Source: Devosia sp. YR412
Lineage (GTDB): Bacteria > Pseudomonadota > Alphaproteobacteria > Rhizobiales > Devosiaceae
Direction of reading: 5' to 3'
Length of the DNA: 64,000 bases
NCBI RefSeq assembly: GCF_900110945.1
Contig: NZ_FOFL01000001.1
Location: 1,054,001 to 1,118,000, forward strand
The notes under the pieces: generated by a model
Database searches by the model: none
What the model saw: only the letters and a program-made list of their open reading frames with translations
Told to the model about the DNA's origin: nothing
Shown here: positions 34,074 to 43,494 of the stretch, one piece after another
Numbering within the stretch: position 1 is the stretch's first letter
Layout of the letters: every line of letters begins with the position of its first letter
Made by a program: the position numbers and the translations under genes

Positions 34074-37000
34074 TATTTCAGTCCCATTGTTTGCGGATGA
34101 AGCCCAACCGCCGCAAAGTCGACGACTTCCAGCGTGCCTTGATCGACCCAATGAATGGCGACCTGCTGAAGCGGCTGATTGGGCATCAGCTGAGAGACAA
34201 TTCGCCCATAAGCTGCGAGCTGTGGCCAATACCCACCAAGCCCAGTCCCTGCTCCTCCGGTCTTATGATCGATCAAAATCGAGCCGGCGGCATTGGTGGC
34301 CAGCAAATCGATCACGCCTGGGATTTCAGCCCCTCCCGCCGTGCGCCCGAGAAAAGGCACCTCACATTCAAACTGTTTGTAACCTTTAGCTTCGAGCCAA
34401 AGTCTGATGGCCTCTGCGCGCTCACTGACGAGCCCCAAGACCTCCGAACTAAGCCCCGTCGCTTCAGCCAGCGCTGGCCCCAGGTCTGGCCGTGTCAAAT
34501 ATGTCCTCAGTGCTAAATGCAACACGGTGCCCCGATCTATGTCGTTTGTGGACTTCGCCCACGGTTCACCCAACACAACCGCGTGGCTCTCTGGGACGTA
34601 GCCCAACGAAGACGATTGGGAGGGCTGAAGTCGCCATGGCGTTAGACTGATCGAGGGCAAAGGCGTAGCGCGACCCATCTCGGGTAGGCCCGTGGCTTGC
34701 CGCGCAACATATGCGGTAAAGCCAGCCTGCTCTGGAAGGTTGGTGATCAAAGCAGCGCACTCAACGTCGCCGATAGCAAGACTATTTGCCTTACGGCGTG
34801 GCCGGCATGCGTCCTCGAAAACGTGAAACAGGGCGCGAGCCAGCTGGGCGTCGTCCTCGCGGTCCTTCATAAACCCTGGCCATTCAAGGATTAGCCTATC
34901 CCTAGCCCTCGTCAGCGCTACATAGAGTAAGTTCCGTGCGTTGGTCTCAAAATCACCTCGGCGATCTTCGACAAACCGAGTTTGAGCCTCTGGGGCAACC
35001 ATCGTCGGAGTATGGATCAACTGCGCTGACTCAAGGACAGCAGCTATGTCGTTGATATTGTCCAGCGCTTCAAATCGCGTCGAGGATGTCCCCGGTCGCT
35101 CCTCAATGCCGTTGTCAAATTCCGCTACAACGGTGATCGGCCACTCTCGCCCTTTAGAGGCATGCCAGGTCACTATCTCAACAGCATCCGCACCGATGGA
35201 CGATGGGTCCGGACGGCGATCAAAGTCACGCTCACCTCCCTGCGCATCCAGCCAGCCCAGAAAGACTTTTGCAGTCTCCCCGTGAAATCCCGAGGCAGCC
35301 TTGAGATCTCGGTGCGCAGCTTCAAACGCTTCAGCCTCGGCCTGAAGGCGGAGCAAGTCGGCACGACTTTGGGACCCATCAACAAGCGACGCTGCCCAGC
35401 GGTAGACTGCTGACGCTTCAAGAACGAGTTCCAGAGCCACAGAAACTGGCACTCCAACCAGCCGATCCGAAAGCTCAGCAAGGCGGACGAGAACTGGATC
35501 CTCGCGCAACGTTCCATCAGCCAGGTCCGACACTGCCTTTTGTAGGTCCAACGGATCGGGACCTAGCGTACGCAACACCAGTGCTGCGTGTGTGTCAGAT
35601 GGATTTGCAGCAAAGCTCAGCGCGGCCCGCGCAACTTGGATTATGAGGCTTCCTGCCCAACCATCTTCTGCAATTCTGACCGGAACGCCCCGGGCCCGCA
35701 ATTCTTGGGCATATCGCATAGCTGTAGAATGACGGCAGACAAGCAACGCTATGTCTGAAGGTTTCGCTGGGCGCTCAGCTTGCGTCGTTCTATCGGTGAC
35801 CAGTTCCCCATTGTTGAGAATCTGAACGATGCGTTCAGCCACATGCTCTTGCGGCTTTGCGAAAGCCTGAACATTTCGACCTTTGCTCGCGTAAAGAACT
35901 TCTAGCGCCGGGCCGTCGACGGCGCTGCGGGTTGGCTCGAGTCGGTTGTATCCGCTTCCAAACAACCCAGCGCCCATGGAATTGATGAACTCCATCATCG
36001 CAGGCGTTGAGCGCCAATTTGAACCAAGTGGCTCAGTCGCATCCGGGTTGGTCGCCGCCAGAGCTTGCGACAATCTTGGATCGGCTCCCTGAAAGCCCAT
36101 AATGGACTGCTTCACATCGCCAACGAGCAAACTGCGGGGCGCCCTTGAACCCAATTGCCAGAGCAAGGCGAACTGAACAGGATTGGTGTCCTGGAACTCA
36201 TCGATGATGACGCAGTCAATCTCACCCAACACCGCGTCGCGAACCAAGCTATTCGTTCGCAACAGCTTTTCGGCACCTGTGATCATGTCAGCAAAATCTA
36301 TGAGACCGAGCGCTTTCTTGCGCGCCTCATATGCAGTCATCACCTCTTGGGCGCACGATACCAAGCATTGAAGATGGAGCTTTGCGTCCTCGAGCGGCCC
36401 TGGATGACTTGGCAGGACATCAGCGGCGGACATAATCGTCGTTGCCAATTCATCGTAACCAGGCGGGGTTTTGCTACTCCTGTTTGATAGGAACAGGTTG
36501 CGGAGGCTTTGCCAGATCGTCCAATCGCGATCGAGCAGGTCTGGCGATCGAACCACCCGTGCAAAGAGCTGGGCTTCCTTATCGAGCCGTTCTCTCGGGG
36601 TTTTTGCCGTCACGGTTTCCATGCCGCCATTCGGAAAGGCGGTGGTCATTGCCCGGACGCAAGAATGAAGAGCTGCCGCTGCTGCACTAGCGTCACTCAA
36701 AACGGGCCCATACAATGCGTCAAGTCGCGTTAGTGCGGGCGCGGTAATGTGTGGGGATCGCCCGTTATCGCCCAGACCTCGGAGCAAGTCGATCATCGAC
36801 AAAACTCTGCCGCGTAGGGCATCCTCGATTGTATCGCCCGACTGCCAATTGGCTTGGTATCCGAAGCGGGCTGGTTCCGCCTTTATCGGATCAAGGGCCG
36901 TGGCATGAGCAAGACACTGGCGAATCAGTAGATCCCGCTCAGCATCACCGAGATGGCGCGGCTGGGGTGATGCGCCTGCCGCCAAGGCATGCTCGCTCAG

Positions 37001-37258
37001 CAGTCTCAGCCCTAAACCGTGGATGGTTGACACATAGGCGCGCTCAACGGCCATTGCCTCCGTCACCAGACCATCAGCCAGCAAGCCCGACCGAATGCGT
37101 TCACGTAACTCGCTAGCAGCAGCCTCAGTGAACGTCACAGCCAAGATGCGGTCAGGGCGAACGACTCCGCGCTTCACCCAGTTTGAGAGCTGCGTCTTGA
37201 TGCGATGCGTTTTGCCTGCCCCAGCGCCGGCCGGGACAATGGTCAGTCCTTGATCCAT
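34073..37258 (-). CDS. AddA-like UvrD-family helicase-nuclease
   Basis: A 1061-residue superfamily 1 helicase with a C-terminal nuclease. Walker A PAGAGAGKTHRI (9-20), Ia LAVTFTEAAASELRER, II VIIDEFQDTNPVQF (about 350), III LLVGDVKQSIMGFQGADP, IV LGSNWRSTPAMMEFI, V IVTWHASKGREWPITVV and VI NLLYVALTRARDRLIL are all present. The nuclease motif IPGVIDLLATNAAGSILIDH-KTG (about 975-1000) is of RecB/AddA type. It lies 2 nt after the AddB-like gene. The pair resembles the recombination nuclease AddAB, but neighbours differ from a housekeeping addAB locus, so a defence or mobile-element role is inferred. Confidence 0.87.
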   Translation of the reverse strand: MDQGLTIVPAGAGAGKTHRIKTQLSNWVKRGVVRPDRILAVTFTEAAASELRERIRSGLLADGLVTEAMAVERAYVSTIHGLGLRLLSEHALAAGASPQPRHLGDAERDLLIRQCLAHATALDPIKAEPARFGYQANWQSGDTIEDALRGRVLSMIDLLRGLGDNGRSPHITAPALTRLDALYGPVLSDASAAAAALHSCVRAMTTAFPNGGMETVTAKTPRERLDKEAQLFARVVRSPDLLDRDWTIWQSLRNLFLSNRSSKTPPGYDELATTIMSAADVLPSHPGPLEDAKLHLQCLVSCAQEVMTAYEARKKALGLIDFADMITGAEKLLRTNSLVRDAVLGEIDCVIIDEFQDTNPVQFALLWQLGSRAPRSLLVGDVKQSIMGFQGADPRLSQALAATNPDATEPLGSNWRSTPAMMEFINSMGAGLFGSGYNRLEPTRSAVDGPALEVLYASKGRNVQAFAKPQEHVAERIVQILNNGELVTDRTTQAERPAKPSDIALLVCRHSTAMRYAQELRARGVPVRIAEDGWAGSLIIQVARAALSFAANPSDTHAALVLRTLGPDPLDLQKAVSDLADGTLREDPVLVRLAELSDRLVGVPVSVALELVLEASAVYRWAASLVDGSQSRADLLRLQAEAEAFEAAHRDLKAASGFHGETAKVFLGWLDAQGGERDFDRRPDPSSIGADAVEIVTWHASKGREWPITVVAEFDNGIEERPGTSSTRFEALDNINDIAAVLESAQLIHTPTMVAPEAQTRFVEDRRGDFETNARNLLYVALTRARDRLILEWPGFMKDREDDAQLARALFHVFEDACRPRRKANSLAIGDVECAALITNLPEQAGFTAYVARQATGLPEMGRATPLPSISLTPWRLQPSQSSSLGYVPESHAVVLGEPWAKSTNDIDRGTVLHLALRTYLTRPDLGPALAEATGLSSEVLGLVSERAEAIRLWLEAKGYKQFECEVPFLGRTAGGAEIPGVIDLLATNAAGSILIDHKTGGAGTGLGGYWPQLAAYGRIVSQLMPNQPLQQVAIHWVDQGTLEVVDFAAVGLHPQTMGLK

Positions 37259-37260
37259 AA

Positions 37261-39810
37261 TTATTCCTCCGCCACCGCTTGCTGGACGAAGGCTCGAACC
37301 AAAAGCAAACCATCAGTCAGAGCATAGGGCGTGAAGCCGGCTTCCTTCTTGAAGAAGGCCTCGTCATCGGTCGTATTGAGAACGATCCGCCCCAACTTGA
37401 GCTCACCTAAGCGCTCGCCGAGTTTGGCAACCGCCCCCTCGTTGATCAGCTCTCCCATGTCTCGCGCCGTAGAGCTTGCGACAGGCAAGAAACCCGACGT
37501 CAGCAAACCGCCGTCATTCATAAGGTGATAGCCAATGCCAACCCTGCGACCGACGAGCGGATCCATGCCATCGCCTTCCGACCGCGTCGGGCGCGCGATC
37601 ATATCGCGATAGAGGCCGGCTTGCAGATCCCATCCAGCCTCCATTCTCTTCCTGCGCCCGGCAGTGCCACTTTTCTTGTGATCAACAACAAGCAGACTGC
37701 CGTCCGGCATACAAAGGATAGCGTCGGCTTTGCCTCTCAATGAAACCCCATGCGCCGTTCCGGCCAGCCAAATCTCGTTGCCGACGATCTTGGCGCCGAG
37801 ATTGACCAAATGCTCGCGCCACCTCAGCGCCGCCTGCAAGATATCGCTCTCTAGGCCCCGCCGCTCCATTTCCCACGCCGATCCGCGAAGGAAACCTGCG
37901 TGTCGCCCAAGCGCACGATCAAATATCGTCTGCAACGTCTCGGGCATGCTCGTTGCATCCGGAAAAGCATCACCCGGCACAAACAGGTTCTCGAAAACGT
38001 CGTGGGCGATGTTACCTTTAATGATCACGTCCAGACCTTCGGACGCCCAAGACAGATCTCGCACACCTAACTCTTCCAAAAGCCATGCGAAGGGGCTGAC
38101 CAATAGAGTTTCTAGGCGCGATGGAGACTGTGGTTTCGCAACGCCGTTTTCGTCGAGCCTCAGCGCCAGCAGGTCTCTTCCGGATAGGTCCAACGCGCCG
38201 AGCGGCGACGATGTCGTGGATGGCGGTGGCGGTTGATGATGAGAAATGGGCCACTGCTCGGGCGGCACCGTCGACAAATCGACAATCAAGTCACTCGCAT
38301 CGGGCGACCCATCAAATACTCTCGCCATAAGTGACATGCCAGCAGACGCCGCCTGCCGTGACCCAGCCAAGTCGCGTCTTGGCACCAAGAATGTGACACT
38401 TTGTGCCGCCGCCTGGATCTGCTGGTCAAACAGGGAAAGGCTAGCAGCTAAACCCTCTGCCCGACCGAAAAGCGTCAAGCCAGTTGCTTCACGCACCGCA
38501 ACAACTTCGCTATCCAAAAATAGGGGGTTCGGGCGGGGTCGGCTTGGATAGGCCCCCTCGGTAAAATCGACAACGATCAGGTGAGAGCAGGGCCGCCATG
38601 GGCTCTCACTGGCATTCCAAATGCTGACACCTTCCAGATTTCGGACCGGGTCTCCGATAGCGTGCGGTCCGACTGAAATCGCACGGAGCAGTCCATCCCA
38701 ATCTGGCGTTCCTTCGACCTGTGGTATCGCGATAAGCTCGCGCAAAGCCTGGCCCTGAGAAAGCTGCGAGCAAATGCGGTCAATCAGAAATCGCAGCTGT
38801 GAAAGGCTACTCGCCGAGGCTCGAATGTCATCCCACAGTGCCACATGAGCTGGCGTATCACGCAGGGCTGTACCCCGATAATCACCGCCAGCAAGGCTTT
38901 CGGCTAGATCGCGCCCAATTTGGGGATCCCAAGGCATGACCGGCGACAACGCCAAGCTAGCAAGCACCATGGACGGCGTCGGTGAACGCTTAGCCAAAAG
39001 CAAGAATAGCGCCGTCTCCCCCAGCACATCTCTTTTCGGAAGCTGTCCCGGCAGACCTGAAAGTGGGACGCCTTGATGCGCGAACGCCCGCTCCAGAAGC
39101 CGTGTGTTACCCGTCGTCATAACCGCGATCGAGTTTGCGGGCTCACCGGCCTCGATCATCATTCGGGCCCGGGCAGCAGCAAAGTTAGCGCAGGCGTTGG
39201 GGTCCCTCAGTCCGTAAAAGGAGATGCTGCCATCCCGTTTGCCAACTTCGATGGTCGCTTCCGTGAGCCCACCCTGCACGGCGTGAAGTCGCGTGCCAGG
39301 GGCCGCTAGTCGACTGCCTTCTTGATTTGGAACCGTGCCAAACTCGCTTTTCAGTCGATAATAGAGCGCCCGCATCGCGGCTGGCGCCACAGGATCCAAT
39401 GATCCTTCGACAACAGGTAGTGCACTCAAAAAGCGGCCATGCGACAACTCCAATGCGTGTCGAACGGCCCCCAAACCTTGAGGCAGCGCCTCCCCTAACT
39501 CACGCCAGATACCAGCTAGCGCTAGAAGATGTCGTCTCGCGCGCCCCTCCGGCATAGCCTCCAAGTTTGGTAGCCGCAGATTCGGCGTCGCAACCACCAG
39601 ATTGGCCAAAGCCGACGACACAGCGGCAATTGTCTCCACGGGAGCGTTGGCCAGGCTATCGGCCCAAACCGGCTCCACAATGCGAGCTATCGCTTTGCCT
39701 GGAAGCCACTCAAGTTCTGCGGGAGCAAGCGCGAGCTCACTCAGCAGCTTGTCATTTGGACGAAAACGCAACCCAGAGCGAGGATCAGACACGAGGAATG
39801 GATAGAACAT
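37261..39810 (-). CDS. AddB-like nuclease/inactivated helicase subunit
   Basis: An 849-residue protein. The middle region carries AddB-like helicase remnants without a Walker A (ICSQLSQGQALRELI, HLIVVDFTEGAYPSRPRPNP, FLVPRRDLAGSRQAA). The C-terminal nuclease domain (about 600-770) has GNIAHDVFENLF, GKADAILCMPDGSLLVVDHK (the D-x(n)-DHK core) and GWDLQAGLYRDMI, so the PD-(D/E)XK site looks complete. The four-Cys iron-sulphur pattern of Bacillus AddB is not visible. It directly precedes the AddA-like gene (2-nt gap) and is probably its heterodimer partner. Confidence 0.8.
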   Translation of the reverse strand: MFYPFLVSDPRSGLRFRPNDKLLSELALAPAELEWLPGKAIARIVEPVWADSLANAPVETIAAVSSALANLVVATPNLRLPNLEAMPEGRARRHLLALAGIWRELGEALPQGLGAVRHALELSHGRFLSALPVVEGSLDPVAPAAMRALYYRLKSEFGTVPNQEGSRLAAPGTRLHAVQGGLTEATIEVGKRDGSISFYGLRDPNACANFAAARARMMIEAGEPANSIAVMTTGNTRLLERAFAHQGVPLSGLPGQLPKRDVLGETALFLLLAKRSPTPSMVLASLALSPVMPWDPQIGRDLAESLAGGDYRGTALRDTPAHVALWDDIRASASSLSQLRFLIDRICSQLSQGQALRELIAIPQVEGTPDWDGLLRAISVGPHAIGDPVRNLEGVSIWNASESPWRPCSHLIVVDFTEGAYPSRPRPNPLFLDSEVVAVREATGLTLFGRAEGLAASLSLFDQQIQAAAQSVTFLVPRRDLAGSRQAASAGMSLMARVFDGSPDASDLIVDLSTVPPEQWPISHHQPPPPSTTSSPLGALDLSGRDLLALRLDENGVAKPQSPSRLETLLVSPFAWLLEELGVRDLSWASEGLDVIIKGNIAHDVFENLFVPGDAFPDATSMPETLQTIFDRALGRHAGFLRGSAWEMERRGLESDILQAALRWREHLVNLGAKIVGNEIWLAGTAHGVSLRGKADAILCMPDGSLLVVDHKKSGTAGRRKRMEAGWDLQAGLYRDMIARPTRSEGDGMDPLVGRRVGIGYHLMNDGGLLTSGFLPVASSTARDMGELINEGAVAKLGERLGELKLGRIVLNTTDDEAFFKKEAGFTPYALTDGLLLVRAFVQQAVAEE

Positions 39811-39927
39811 AACTTACTCAGAAAACGGAACTTGTTCGGAATCAATCAGCCCATCGACAAAGAAATGATACTGCTCAACTTCAAATCGCAATATCACCCT
39901 TGTTGGCATTTAGTTTCGAGAGAGTTC

Positions 39928-42030
39928 TCAAAAGCCGATACGGCGCGTAACACCGGGTTTTGCCAGAACTTCTTTTTCGAGCATGTCCCCTATAAGGATA
40001 GGATCGGTCACTCGGAGCACTTTTGCTCGGCGGGCGACAACATTAAAATCGCCAGGTGTGAGCTGGGGCAAACTCGAGACATGCGGTGGTGCATCCACCC
40101 CGAAGGTTCGACGGAAGATACCTTGTATCTGTGCTGGAACCATGGGAGCAAACTGCACCTTAAATAGAAAGCGGCGCTGCGTTGCGGGGTCAAAACGCCC
40201 TGACAGGTTGGTTGTGGCCGCAAACGGCGTCGGATGTCGCTCCATCCAGGTCAGCATTTCATTGACTTGGCTGATTTCCCAGCTGCGCTGGGCACCGGCG
40301 CGATCGGACAGCAACGAGTCAGCTTCATCCAAGATCAAGAACCGACCTGCTTCAGCAGCTTGGGCAAAAGCATCCGCTATTCGCTTCTCTGTCTCGCCCA
40401 CAAACATACCAAGAAGGTCTGACCCCTTCTTTTCCAGCACTTCGAGCTCCAAGCGCTCTGCAAGGTGACGGGCAAATGCGCTTTTTCCTGTTCCCGGCGG
40501 ACCAGACAGAAGAAACGATAAGGCGCCTGGACCTGCAGCCACGACCTGCTTCTCAAGCTCGGGAAGGTCGACATCGGCCTGCGAGAAACTGGCATCGAAA
40601 GCCATGGTTTCACCCGACGATGACGGCGGGATCACTCGCCCTGCGACCCGGAGCAATGACCGAGTTACAGAGATTGCAAGTTGGCCTGCGTCTTCACTCT
40701 GAACAGCGGCTATTGCGGCAGCTCGCAACCCAGTCCCTAGAAGTGCAGGTGTGGCTGGCAGCCCAGCCAGCCCTTCAAGTGCCAGAGGAGACAATTGGAT
40801 TTTGTGCTCGGACGCGTGGCGCTCAATGATGCGGCGCCTTGTGGAGCGATCTGCATCACGAAATTCTGCGGCGAACAGCATGCGGCGCAGAACAGCTTCG
40901 CCCAAACGGTCGGGATGATTAGTGATCCAGATCATGGGTACAGGACAATTCTCGACGACCCGATTCATAAAGACCTTCGAGCCAGAGCGGCTGAAGCCAT
41001 CCTCGTCGTCGACACCAGAAAAAACTTCATCCGCCTCGTCAATGACAAGAACGACCCTACCCGCACGCGACGCCAATGCTGAGACAAAAGCGAGATGAGA
41101 CAGTCGATCCGACCGCGACGGCTCGGATCGAAAGTTGCGAGCGCTGGCGTCAGTCCGCCGTTCCCCGATGAACACGACGTCAGCTGCAATTTCAGAAGCC
41201 ACGAGCTTTGCAAACTCGGTCTTGCCCGTGCCAGGCGCTCCATAAAACAACAGACTCGCGCCACTCTCACCGCGTTCAAGAGCTCCATCGAGGAGGGTCA
41301 AAACCGTTCGGCTGCTCGCCCCTAGATGGTCGAAGTCAGCCAACGAAAGCTCTGTTTTGGAGGCCTGGCCCAAAAGCGAATGGCGCAGCACCTGTGGGTC
41401 GCTTGACCTTGTCGCAAGCAGATCAACTACGGTAGCGGATGCTGCAACGTCCCCGCCTCCACGGTCTTCGATGAGACCCAGCTGGACAAGCGCGCCCCGG
41501 CGGTCGGTAATGCCCCAGCTTTCGCGTGGTGTCAGTCCAGCCATCCTGGCCGCGGTAGTGGCCAGAACTTCGTCGTCGCTATTGTGACCAACCATTACCG
41601 CGTCATAAAATTCGAAAAACGGTTGGACACGGGTCATCCGAACGACGGCGCCCAGAAAGGCACTCTCGCTAACGCTCAAACCTAATGTATCGGCGACCCA
41701 ATTGAGACGGGTTTGAAACGCCGAAGGCGTCGGACGCTTGGCTGTATAGGTTGGGAGATCTCGCATCGTGTACTGCCATTCGATCAAGCTCGGGAACTCC
41801 CGACTTGCCTTGCTTCTTCGCAAGATGGCTTCTAGTGGCGCGACACGAAAACCCAACAGATCACGATGGTTCTGATACCACTTCAGGAACGATTCCGAGA
41901 TGGCGTGGCCCCGTTGGCCCTTTTCAGGCAGCAATGCTGCAAGAGCATACCGGCGAAGAACATCCTGCTCATAGGCACCAAACGGTGCATCAAACAAAGC
42001 TGTCCATTGAGCGCTCAAACTGCGAAGCAT
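39928..42030 (-). CDS. Tandem AAA+ ATPase (two Walker modules, CDC48/SpoVK-like)
   Basis: A 700-residue protein with a ~230-residue unassigned N-terminus and two AAA+ modules. Module 1: LLFYGAPGTGKTEFAKLVAS (about residue 260), VVLVIDEADEVFSG and WITNHPDRLGEAVLRRM. Module 2: FLLSGPPGTGKSAFARHLAE (about 510), RFLILDEADSLLSDR and an arginine-finger region FDPATQRRFLFKV. Both look catalytically intact. ATG at 42030 follows GGGGG and a 9-nt gap from the DUF4258 stop. Proteins like this remodel protein or nucleoprotein complexes. It precedes the AddB-like gene by 117 bp in the same orientation. Confidence 0.85.
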   Translation of the reverse strand: MLRSLSAQWTALFDAPFGAYEQDVLRRYALAALLPEKGQRGHAISESFLKWYQNHRDLLGFRVAPLEAILRRSKASREFPSLIEWQYTMRDLPTYTAKRPTPSAFQTRLNWVADTLGLSVSESAFLGAVVRMTRVQPFFEFYDAVMVGHNSDDEVLATTAARMAGLTPRESWGITDRRGALVQLGLIEDRGGGDVAASATVVDLLATRSSDPQVLRHSLLGQASKTELSLADFDHLGASSRTVLTLLDGALERGESGASLLFYGAPGTGKTEFAKLVASEIAADVVFIGERRTDASARNFRSEPSRSDRLSHLAFVSALASRAGRVVLVIDEADEVFSGVDDEDGFSRSGSKVFMNRVVENCPVPMIWITNHPDRLGEAVLRRMLFAAEFRDADRSTRRRIIERHASEHKIQLSPLALEGLAGLPATPALLGTGLRAAAIAAVQSEDAGQLAISVTRSLLRVAGRVIPPSSSGETMAFDASFSQADVDLPELEKQVVAAGPGALSFLLSGPPGTGKSAFARHLAERLELEVLEKKGSDLLGMFVGETEKRIADAFAQAAEAGRFLILDEADSLLSDRAGAQRSWEISQVNEMLTWMERHPTPFAATTNLSGRFDPATQRRFLFKVQFAPMVPAQIQGIFRRTFGVDAPPHVSSLPQLTPGDFNVVARRAKVLRVTDPILIGDMLEKEVLAKPGVTRRIGF

Positions 42031-42039
42031 CAATGCCCC

Positions 42040-42321
42040 CTATTGACGGCGAAAGCGACGAAGGCTGCGAGCGGCAGTGATGAGCGTGCCGTCTTCGCCA
42101 ACCACCAAGTAGGCATCCAAGCTCTTCTCGATCCTTGCGAAACGCTTGCCCCCAATTTCCTCGCGAACCCGTTCTCGAGTGCGCCTGTCCACAAAGTACA
42201 CATCGGCACCGCGAGAGCGCTCGCACCGCCCGTATGTAAGCAGGGCTTCAACAACTTCGCTCCGGATGCCACGTTGATGCATGCGGGTGGTGGCATGTGC
42301 ACTCAAGTTTAGGCCATTCAT
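42040..42321 (-). CDS. DUF4258 family small protein
   Basis: A 93-residue protein: LSAHATTRMHQRGIRSEVVE is the His/Arg-containing DUF4258 opening, followed by GADVYFVDRRTRERV and DAYLVVGEDGTLITAARSLR. Function is unknown; members often occur beside toxin or defence genes. ATG at 42321 follows GGGAGCGAGAGA. It is first in the minus-strand operon, 9 nt before the tandem AAA+ gene, and divergent from the WYL-domain regulator. Confidence 0.72.
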   Translation of the reverse strand: MNGLNLSAHATTRMHQRGIRSEVVEALLTYGRCERSRGADVYFVDRRTRERVREEIGGKRFARIEKSLDAYLVVGEDGTLITAARSLRRFRRQ

Positions 42322-42378
42322 TCTCTCGCTCCCGTCTCTCCGGCACCAGCCGCTGACAAAACTGAGAATGCCAGAAGG

Positions 42379-42410
42379 GGTCGACAAAAATGGTCGACCA
42401 GATAATCTGG
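42379..42410 (+). promoter_or_regulatory. Direct repeat plus palindrome in the divergent WYL/DUF4258 promoter
   Basis: GGTCGAC occurs at 42379-42385 and again 13 bp on at 42392-42398, abutting a perfect palindrome CCAGAT-A-ATCTGG (42398-42410). The block is 28 bp before the WYL gene and 57 bp before the divergent operon: a likely operator. Confidence 0.5.
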
Positions 42411-42438
42411 GGGTGAGAGATTATGCAGGGCACTCCCA

Positions 42439-43470
42439 ATGGCCTATGAAAAAGCCAAGGAATTACTAGACTTAGCGTTGCTCCTCGCCAGCAGTCGGTA
42501 CGGCATGTCCGCCACAGAGATCGAGCACTTCCTCGCCAACAAAGGTCGTGGCAACCAGTCGAGCTCGGCCCTCATCCGCCAGCGACAAAGAATGTTGAAC
42601 CAACTCGACGAGCTATTTGGGCCGGCGCTCGAGATGTCGATTGACGCAGATGACGGCCGTTGGCGTTGGTCACTCAGAACCAAAGATCTAGCCAATCTGC
42701 CGCTGATCGACCCTGCCGACCTGGCAGCTATCGAACACGCGACCCAAATCCTCTCAAGGTTGGGCGATCGGGATAGCGCAGAGCGGCTATCGCGGATCAA
42801 CATCTTGCTTCAGACGACGCTTGATGCCCGGCGGAGGGCGAGCTTTGAAGTCGACTTTGAGGCCTTGCGGGACTCCCAGACGATTGTCGCCCAGCCTGGC
42901 CCTCAGATCGAAGTTAGCCGTGATGTTGAACAGGCGGTGAGCGAAGCCATTCTCAAGGGCCGCTGCCTGGAATTCGTGTACCAGAACCGAGACCAAAAGG
43001 TGCGACGTAGTGTTGAACCCGTGGGTGTCCTCCTCGGACCGCGCAAGTACCTCATAGCTCGCTCTACGAACTCACCAGAATGGGCAGACGCCAATCACTG
43101 GCGCATGGATAAGATCCTCGAGCCAAGGGTCTCCGATCAACCAGCAAGGTCGATGCCAGAAGGGTTCACCCTGGCCGACCATGCTCGTCGCTGCTTTGGC
43201 GTGTTCTGGAGGGAGGAAGAATATCAGGACGTTGAATGGCGGTTCGCTGCCAGGGCGGCCGTCTCAGCAGCGAACTGGCGCTTTCATCCCGATCAAACGG
43301 TCGAGCAAAACTCCGATGGCTCGATTACGGTTCGGTTCAAAGCCTCGGGCCATTACGAGATGGCTTGGCACCTCTATCAGTGGGGGGATGCGGTTCAAGT
43401 TATCGCCCCCAAAGCCTTGGCGAAGCTCGTCGAAGGATACCAACGCGCCGATTTTACGGCCCTGCCCTAA
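42439..43470 (+). CDS. WYL-domain transcriptional regulator of the island
   Basis: A 343-residue protein. The N-terminus (KELLDLALLLASSRYGMSAT, LIRQRQRMLNQLDELFG) is a winged-helix region; the WYL sensor domain spans about 165-260 (LEFVYQNRDQKVRRSVEPVG, GPRKYLIARS with Y-L of the motif, HWRMDKILEP), and a C-terminal WCX extension follows to about 340. Such regulators repress BREX, CBASS and other defence operons and respond to nucleic acid. It is divergent from the DUF4258/AAA+ operon with a candidate operator between, so it probably represses that operon. Confidence 0.85.
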   Translation: MAYEKAKELLDLALLLASSRYGMSATEIEHFLANKGRGNQSSSALIRQRQRMLNQLDELFGPALEMSIDADDGRWRWSLRTKDLANLPLIDPADLAAIEHATQILSRLGDRDSAERLSRINILLQTTLDARRRASFEVDFEALRDSQTIVAQPGPQIEVSRDVEQAVSEAILKGRCLEFVYQNRDQKVRRSVEPVGVLLGPRKYLIARSTNSPEWADANHWRMDKILEPRVSDQPARSMPEGFTLADHARRCFGVFWREEEYQDVEWRFAARAAVSAANWRFHPDQTVEQNSDGSITVRFKASGHYEMAWHLYQWGDAVQVIAPKALAKLVEGYQRADFTALP

Positions 43471-43494
43471 CACTGGCGGCATACCGGTCCTTGT

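Noticed and set aside
34074-34229. N-terminal extension of the 403-residue protein
   Set aside because: Lies wholly inside the AddA-like coding region and is Arg/Ser-rich nonsense; GTG at 34073 fits the coupled-start pattern.
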